From Azonexus sp. (GTDB lineage Bacteria; Pseudomonadota; Gammaproteobacteria; Burkholderiales; Rhodocyclaceae): a stretch of DNA of 64,000 bases. The DNA lies in contig NZ_JAKLLH010000007.1 of NCBI RefSeq assembly GCF_023150235.1, positions 1 through 64,000 of the forward strand, read 5' to 3'. Below are positions 57,199 through 64,000 of the stretch, piece after piece; the stretch's first letter is position 1; every line of letters begins with the position of its first letter. The notes under the pieces were generated by a model, which ran no database searches, was not told the origin of the DNA, and was given only the letters and a program-made list of their open reading frames with translations. The translations under genes were made by a program, and so were the position numbers.

Positions 57199-57332
57199 TT
57201 CATCCGCGATGTGAAATGGGGTTTCGTTGACTGGAATACCCAAGGAAACGATACTTCACGCTTTGCTGTTCTTCCTCGGAAAAGACCGGCACCGACCGGT
57301 CTCCTCAATCCATCTACCGCAAGGGGTTTTTC

Positions 57333-59573
<2,241 letters not shown>

Positions 59574-59613
59574 TCCTGCCACCCGAGACCGGCTTGATGC
59601 CGGTGATGCTCAC

Positions 59614-59651
59614 AAAAACCCCGGAGATGCCGTCAGGCCTCCGGGGTTTTT
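59614..59651 (+). terminator. icd: Terminator of icd
   Basis: Arms AAAAACCCCGGAG (59614-59626) and CTCCGGGGTTTTT (59639-59651), perfect 13-bp, loop of 12 and T5 at the end. The GTCGAC palindrome (copy G) starts six bases later. Confidence 0.92.
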
Positions 59652-59656
59652 GCCGA

Positions 59657-59678
59657 TTTTCACGGTCGACCGTGAAAA
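59657..59678. repeat. GTCGAC-type short element, copy G: perfect 22-bp palindrome
   Basis: TTTTCACGGTC and its exact reverse complement, identical to the core of copy C at 25230-25251. Flanks TGCCG (59652) and CGGCA extend the inverted symmetry. It lies between the convergent icd and the heme-sensor kinase genes. Confidence 0.92.
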
Positions 59679-59728
59679 AACGGCATTTTGAGAATGCTAT
59701 CCGGCGTCCGACCACGGGGGGCTGACGA

Positions 59729-61789
59729 TCAGCTCAGCCAGCGTAGCAATTGGGCGTAGAAGTCTTGCGGCTTGATCGGCTTGACCAGGAAATCGTTCAT
59801 TCCGGCCGCCAGGCAGCGGGCTTTGTCGTCGGCAAAGGCGTTGGCGGTCATCGCGACAATGCGTACCCGGGTATTGCCGCTGTGCTGGCGAATTTGCCGG
59901 CAGGCTTCGATTCCATCCATGCGCGGCATCTGCATGTCCATCAGGATCAGGTCGTAATTCTGCAGCCTGGCCAAGTGGCTGGCCTCGACACCGTCGCGGG
60001 CAATATCCGGAGTCAGGCCGGCATCCTCGAGCAGGGCCTGGGCAATTTCCCGGTTGATCGGCTCGTCGTCTACCAGCAGTACCCGGCGTTGCCGGCAGTT
60101 TTCCCGCAATTGCTGGAGGACATCGGATGCCTGCAGGGAAAATTCGAGTAGCGTGCCGCTGGCTTGTGGCAGGCAAACGGTGAACCAGAAGCAGCTGCCC
60201 TGATCCGGCAGACTGCGTACTCCAACCGTTCCCCCCATCGCTTCCGCAATCCGGCGGGTAATCGTCAAGCCCAGGCCGCTGCCGCCATACAGCCGGGTCG
60301 TTGAGCTGTCGGCCTGTTCAAAAGCAGCGAATAGCCGCGACTGTACTTCGGGGGCGATCCCGATGCCGGTGTCGAGAACCGAAAAACGCAGGGTCAGCAC
60401 GCCGTTTTCATCGGCAAGTCGTTCGATATGGATCGAGACATGGCCCTGATCGGTAAATTTAAGGGCGTTGCCGGCAAAGTTGAGCAACGCCTGCTGCAGC
60501 CGCGTCGGGTCGCCGAGCAACAAGGGAAGACCATCGGGAAGCTCACGGCGCAATTGCAGGCCTTTCTCGTCGGCCTTGGGCTGAAGCATGGAACAGACGT
60601 TCTCGACGATGCTTTCCAGACGCAGGGGAATGCTCTCCAGGCTCAGTTTTCCGGCTTCGATTTTCGATAGATCGAGAACCGCGTTGATGGTCTCCAGCAG
60701 GTGCTGGCCCGCCATTTCGAGCTTGTCCAGGCGTTGTGCCTGCTCGCTGCTCAGTCCGCCCCGCCGGATCAGATGCGCCATGCCGGTGATTGCATTGAGC
60801 GGGGTGCGGATTTCATGGCTCATGTTGGCAAGGAAGGCGCTCTTGGCCCGATTGGCCTGTTCCGCCTTTTGCTGTGCTTCGCTCAGCTGCAGGGTGCGCT
60901 CATCCACCAGTTGCTCGAGGTGCTGGCGATGCGCCTTCAGCTCCTTCTCCCGACAACTGACCTGCTCGGCCATGTCGTTGAAGCTGGCGCCGAGCTGACA
61001 GAGTTCATCTTCGTCGCGAACCGGCAGGCGTACCTCGTAGTGGCCGGCGGCAATCCGCTCGGCGCCGGCCTTCAGGCGCTCTATCCGGCGGATGACCAGC
61101 GATTCCAGAAGGTAGCCCACGACCATCAGCAAAATCGAATAGCCGATCAGGCTCTTGAGCAGTTGCTGCCCCCAGATTTCATTGAAACGACGCTCATAGG
61201 TGGCGGTGGGAACCTTGATGCTGACCAGGCCGCGTAATTCGCCGGATTGATAATCGTAGGCGGCATCGTAGTTCTCGCGGATGCTCGCCGGCGCTTCTTC
61301 GGCCTTGCCATGGCATTTCAGACAAAAGGGCTCGACCCAGATGGGAGCGGAATAGAGCAGGTAGCCCTTGCCATCCGCAGCTCGAATGGTATCCAGCCGT
61401 TCCTTGGCGGCAGGATTGGCACGGAACCACTTCATCGCCGACAGTTCATCCGCGTCCGCCAGATTGCGTGGATTGCGTGGTTGGTCGGAGACATTGTTGA
61501 AAATCAGGTTGCTGTCGTTCCAGTTGGGAAAGTCGTGGGCGATACGGGAAAAGGAATGTGCCGGCAGAAAACCGACGGTCTTGCCGGTGAGCGGCACGCC
61601 GCTTTCGATGAACTGGTTCTGGTAAATCCGCCGTGTCGCCATCATGAAGCCATAAACCAGGCGGGCATCGTATTCCGTCTGCTTGCGCAGTTCATGCTTC
61701 AGCTTGAAATAGCTGATCGACAGATCGCTGACCAGTATCAGGCCAATCACGGCGATGAGCCATAGCCAAACGCGACGTTTGAGCGACAT
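59729..61789 (-). CDS. Hybrid histidine kinase with periplasmic c-type heme motif (DUF3365/Tll0287-like sensor)
   Basis: A 686-residue kinase. Order: span (about 8-27), periplasmic sensor (28-245) of the Tll0287-like/DUF3365 type with CLKCH at Cys156, Cys159, His160, span (about 246-268), HAMP, dimerisation domain with phospho-His325 in MSHEIRTPLNAI, ATPase domain (N box LNFAGNALKF, DTGIGIA, GGSGLGLTI), receiver with Asp618 in LILMDMQMP. The covalent-heme motif suggests sensing of redox or small gases. Start ATG 61789 (MSLKRRV); the longer frame adds shadow sequence. Confidence 0.93.
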   Translation of the reverse strand: MSLKRRVWLWLIAVIGLILVSDLSISYFKLKHELRKQTEYDARLVYGFMMATRRIYQNQFIESGVPLTGKTVGFLPAHSFSRIAHDFPNWNDSNLIFNNVSDQPRNPRNLADADELSAMKWFRANPAAKERLDTIRAADGKGYLLYSAPIWVEPFCLKCHGKAEEAPASIRENYDAAYDYQSGELRGLVSIKVPTATYERRFNEIWGQQLLKSLIGYSILLMVVGYLLESLVIRRIERLKAGAERIAAGHYEVRLPVRDEDELCQLGASFNDMAEQVSCREKELKAHRQHLEQLVDERTLQLSEAQQKAEQANRAKSAFLANMSHEIRTPLNAITGMAHLIRRGGLSSEQAQRLDKLEMAGQHLLETINAVLDLSKIEAGKLSLESIPLRLESIVENVCSMLQPKADEKGLQLRRELPDGLPLLLGDPTRLQQALLNFAGNALKFTDQGHVSIHIERLADENGVLTLRFSVLDTGIGIAPEVQSRLFAAFEQADSSTTRLYGGSGLGLTITRRIAEAMGGTVGVRSLPDQGSCFWFTVCLPQASGTLLEFSLQASDVLQQLRENCRQRRVLLVDDEPINREIAQALLEDAGLTPDIARDGVEASHLARLQNYDLILMDMQMPRMDGIEACRQIRQHSGNTRVRIVAMTANAFADDKARCLAAGMNDFLVKPIKPQDFYAQLLRWLS

Positions 61790-61977
61790 GAGCGGTCCTG
61801 CGGCTAGTGGAAAAACCCGAACAAGGGGAACCGGGAACGATTCTATCGCATCGCCCGATGGCAAAGCGGGGCCTGGATGTTTTTGCGGCCCGGTACTGCC
61901 GCTCGGGCAGGGCGGAAATCAAAGCGTCAAGGCAAGGGTTTCACGAGCCCGGGGATCGGTGGAGCAGTCTGCTGCCC

Positions 61978-62358
61978 ATGCCTAGCCACGACCAGAACTT
62001 CAAGAATCTGATTCTCGATTACCCGCGAGAGGCCTTGGCTTTTCTGGCAGCGGAGGAGGCGCATGCCGTTGACGCCGGTTGCCGGATCGTTCCCTTGCGC
62101 GAGGAGCAGTTGAAGGAACGGCTGGGGGAGCGCTTTCACGAACTGGATGTGGCCCCGCTGCTTGAGTGGTCGGATGGTCGGCGTGAGACCATGGTTTTCC
62201 TGATCGAGGAAACCAGTGAGCCAAGAAGGTTCAACATCTACCGGATGGCCCACTACTGTCTTGATCTGGCGGAATTGCTCAATTTGACGGAACTGGAGCC
62301 GGATACGGAGCGACAGCTAAAATATATCGATTTTTTTCGTGCCTACTCTCCGAGATAG
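61978..62358 (+). pseudogene. Shrunken Rpn/YhgA-like (DUF4351-type) gene
   Basis: A 126-residue frame (MPSHDQNFKNLILDYPRE) with the N-terminal nuclease-like part typical of Rpn/YhgA-related proteins (SHDQNFKNLI, EWSDGRRETMVFLIEE, RFNIYRMAHYCLDLAELL). It then jumps to LTELEPDTERQLKYIDFF, which in related proteins lies far downstream, and stops soon after. I read this as an internal deletion plus C-terminal truncation; without a database the boundaries are inferred. Overlaps the next gene's 3' end by 16 bases. Confidence 0.6.
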
Positions 62359-63152
62359 GTCGGTTTGCGTTTTTCGCGGAAGGCACGGATGCCTTCGCGG
62401 TAGTCGCGGCTGCGATAGACCACGCGGCGCAGGCCCTGGAGGCGCTCGAAATCCTGTGGCGAGAGTGCTTGTGCGCCGGCCAGGATGCGTAGTTGTTCCT
62501 TCATCACGCTGACGACCAACGGTGAATTCTGAACAATGGCGCGGGCGAGATCGTGAGTGAAGGCTTCGAGCTCTTCGGCGGCGATGACGTGATTGATGAT
62601 GCCCAGGCGCTCCAGCCGCGTTGCCGTCATCGGTTTGGCGGTGAATAGCAGTTCGCGCGCGATGTGGGCCGGCGCGACATTGAGGAAAGTGAGCAGGCCG
62701 CTGGCGTTGTAGGGAACGCCGAGCTTGGCCGGCGTCGCGGCGAAGCTGGCGCCGGGGGTGGCGACGATCAGGTCGCAGGCGAAGACCAGCTCGCAGGCGC
62801 CGCCCCAGACGCTGCCTTCGATCAGGGCGATGACCGGAGCGGGAAAGGCTTCGATGGCGCGAATCAGGGTGCGCAGCGGGTCTTGCCAGCCGAGCGGATC
62901 GACGCCGTTTTCCGGCAGTTCGTCGACGTCGTGGCCGGCCGACCAGACGCGGGCGCCCGGTTCGGCACGCAGGATCGCCACCCGCACCCCCTGCTGGGTG
63001 AAATCCGCCAAGGCCGTGGCGATTTCATCGACCATTGCCGCTGCCAGCGCATTGCGCTTGATCTGGTAATTGAGGGTGATGCTGCCAATGCCTTCGGCAA
63101 TATGGGTCAAGATCAGGGACAAGGCAGGGCTCCGCGGATTCGGGAAGCGCAT
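62343..63152 (-). CDS. Methylmalonyl-CoA decarboxylase-like enoyl-CoA hydratase family protein
   Basis: A 269-residue crotonase-fold protein close to ScpB/YgfG: FSAGHD-like VWSAGHDVDELPENG, FPAPVIALIEGSVWGG, LGVPYNASGLL, MKEQLRILAGAQ and YRSRDYREGIRAFREKRKP at the end. YgfG decarboxylates methylmalonyl-CoA to propionyl-CoA. The other sbm-operon genes are not in the window. Start ATG 63152. Confidence 0.82.
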   Translation of the reverse strand: MRFPNPRSPALSLILTHIAEGIGSITLNYQIKRNALAAAMVDEIATALADFTQQGVRVAILRAEPGARVWSAGHDVDELPENGVDPLGWQDPLRTLIRAIEAFPAPVIALIEGSVWGGACELVFACDLIVATPGASFAATPAKLGVPYNASGLLTFLNVAPAHIARELLFTAKPMTATRLERLGIINHVIAAEELEAFTHDLARAIVQNSPLVVSVMKEQLRILAGAQALSPQDFERLQGLRRVVYRSRDYREGIRAFREKRKPTYLGE

Positions 63153-63180
63153 GATGCCAAGGGACTGTTACGCCGATGCT

Positions 63181-63213
63181 GCGAAAAATGCGCCGGCGCG
63201 GCGTTGACCGTGG
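63181..63213 (-). repeat. GTCGAC-type short dispersed element, copy H (diverged)
   Basis: On the minus strand CCACGGTCAACGCCG followed by CGCCGGCGCATTTTT. It resembles copy I at 63931 in both core and right flank. It lies in the 155-base gap between the decarboxylase and aminopeptidase genes, which otherwise shows no gene. Confidence 0.4.
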
Positions 63214-63307
63214 CAGTTACTGCCCGGAGGCATTGTGATCGTGCGCTGTCGTTTCGCCAGCCGCAGAGTTGCTTGTGGGCCAGTGGCTTGCGCGGGGTGA
63301 GAACCGG

Positions 63308-64000
63308 CTAGCTGGCGAGCGCTGCGCTGAGCGCCGCGATCAGGTAGCCGTGGTCGAGGGCGCCGGCGCTTTCGCGCAGGCTGTGCATCGCCCACATCGG
63401 GTTGCCGATGTCGACGCTGGGAATGCCCAGGCGGGCGGCGACGATCGGGCCGATGGTCGAGCCGCAGCCGAGGTCGCTACGGTGCGCATAGTGCTGGCAG
63501 GGGACGCCGGCGCAGCGGCAGAACTCGGCGAAACGGGCGGCGGTTTCGGCGTTGGTGCTGTAGCGCTGGTTGGCGTTGTGCTTGATCACCGGGCCGCCAT
63601 TGACCAGTACGCGGTGGCCGGGTTCGTAGGCAGTGGGGAAGTTGGGGTGCCAGGCATGCGCCATGTCGGCGCTGATGAACAGGCTCCTGGCCAGCATCCG
63701 CCGCTGGTCTTCGGCATCCAGCTGCTGGCTCAGCGCCAGCCGTGCGAGCAGGTCGGCGATGAAGCTGCCGCCAGCGCCGGCGGCGCTTTCGCTGCCGACT
63801 TCCTCGTGGTCGAAGAAGGCGACCAGCGCGCTTTGCTCGCTGCCGGCTGCGGCGGCAGCTTCGCCGGCGAGCAGGGCGCTGAGCGCGGCGTGGCAGGAGG
63901 CGAGGTTGTCGAGCTGGCTGTTGGCGACAAATTCACGGTCGACACCCCAAAACGCGCCTTTTTGCGTGTCGCAGGCGACCAGTTCCCAACTCAGCAAATC
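63308..64000 (-). CDS. M18 family aminopeptidase, C-terminal part (runs off the right edge)
   Basis: 231 codons of a zinc aminopeptidase; the N-terminus lies beyond the window (the codon at 64000 continues upstream). Metal and active-site motifs present: FDHEEVGSES, LFISADMAHAWHPN, KHNANQRYSTN, SDLGCGSTIGPI and MWAMHSLRE. The family is M18 (ApeB/LAP4-type, dodecameric, removes acidic N-terminal residues). Confidence 0.93.
   Translation of the reverse strand, partial: DLLSWELVACDTQKGAFWGVDREFVANSQLDNLASCHAALSALLAGEAAAAAGSEQSALVAFFDHEEVGSESAAGAGGSFIADLLARLALSQQLDAEDQRRMLARSLFISADMAHAWHPNFPTAYEPGHRVLVNGGPVIKHNANQRYSTNAETAARFAEFCRCAGVPCQHYAHRSDLGCGSTIGPIVAARLGIPSVDIGNPMWAMHSLRESAGALDHGYLIAALSAALAS
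63931..63966 (+). repeat. GTCGAC-type short dispersed element, copy I (inside the aminopeptidase gene)
   Basis: ATTCACGGTCGACACCCC, AAAACGCGCC, TTTTTGCG; in frame in the aminopeptidase. The right flank CGCGCCTTTTTGCG is shared with copy H. Confidence 0.4.

Noticed and set aside
57290..57325. AGACCGG / CCGGTCT hairpin just before icd
   Set aside because: Short (7 bp), no matching element elsewhere and no known leader family; could be chance in GC-rich DNA.

Overview
The window is about 64 kb of GC-rich, gene-dense chromosome from a denitrifying betaproteobacterium. The gene content suggests Rhodocyclales (Dechloromonas/Azonexus type). The pointers are a cNOR locus (norCB and norDQEF with a membrane Fe-S protein), an AceK with a monomeric isocitrate dehydrogenase, the panBCD-folK-pcnB block, rpmB-rpmG, and an unusual density of c-di-GMP, chemotaxis and hybrid-kinase genes. 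The genus is inferred from content; no search was run. I saw no rRNA, tRNA, CRISPR array, intact insertion sequence or prophage.

Layout. 1-484: the start of an octapeptide-repeat protein that runs off the left edge, behind a structured leader. 751-12613: a minus-strand nitric oxide reductase region, norC-norB, then a porin / periplasmic binding protein / GGDEF-EAL trio, then norE-norF-norQ, a small membrane protein, a polyferredoxin-type membrane protein, norD and a Crp/Fnr regulator. 12979-20704: an NYN-LOTUS RNA-binding-type protein, then a minus-strand housekeeping block (panD, panC, panB, DUF486, folK, pcnB, HAD hydrolase, hda). 20908-25205: a solute-binding protein and a 1070-residue hybrid histidine kinase with no ABC transporter. 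25323-31399: tyrS, two lipoproteins (one FlgO-like), purM, an RlpA-like protein and a stand-alone response regulator. 31571-40292: miaA and mutL, then a plus-strand run of dedA, lipoprotein, purN, DUF3108, RsmB-type methyltransferase and MscS. 40426-45386: two overlapping tiny genes with an RstA-like site upstream, an RstAB-like two-component pair, a 77-residue protein and a second GGDEF-EAL protein. 45520-49337: dsbB, rpmG, rpmB, radC, coaBC, dut. 49503-57122: a flavocytochrome-c-like pair, a methyl-accepting protein, an SDR enzyme, a palindromic island, a second MCP-like protein and aceK. 57333-64000: icd, a hybrid kinase with a periplasmic c-heme motif, a shrunken Rpn/YhgA-like gene, a methylmalonyl-CoA decarboxylase-like enzyme and part of an M18 aminopeptidase.

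Three structures are not explained by ordinary annotation. First, the octad protein, with 19 uninterrupted 8-residue units in the visible part. Second, a roughly 165-bp intergenic repeat present twice (31396 and 49334), each copy starting at the stop codon of a gene, with a conserved hairpin loop and diverged but still pairing arms. Third, a family of about nine short elements built on CACGGTCGACCGTG followed by A-rich DNA. Two copies are perfect 22-24 bp palindromes between genes, and several weaker ones lie inside linker-like parts of genes. Another point is the pair of tiny overlapping genes (30 and 59 residues) under an apparent RstA-type direct-repeat operator.

Most genes are ordinary housekeeping or respiratory genes. 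The sensory genes fit a motile facultative anaerobe that couples NO and redox state to c-di-GMP and chemotaxis, which is an inference from gene content.
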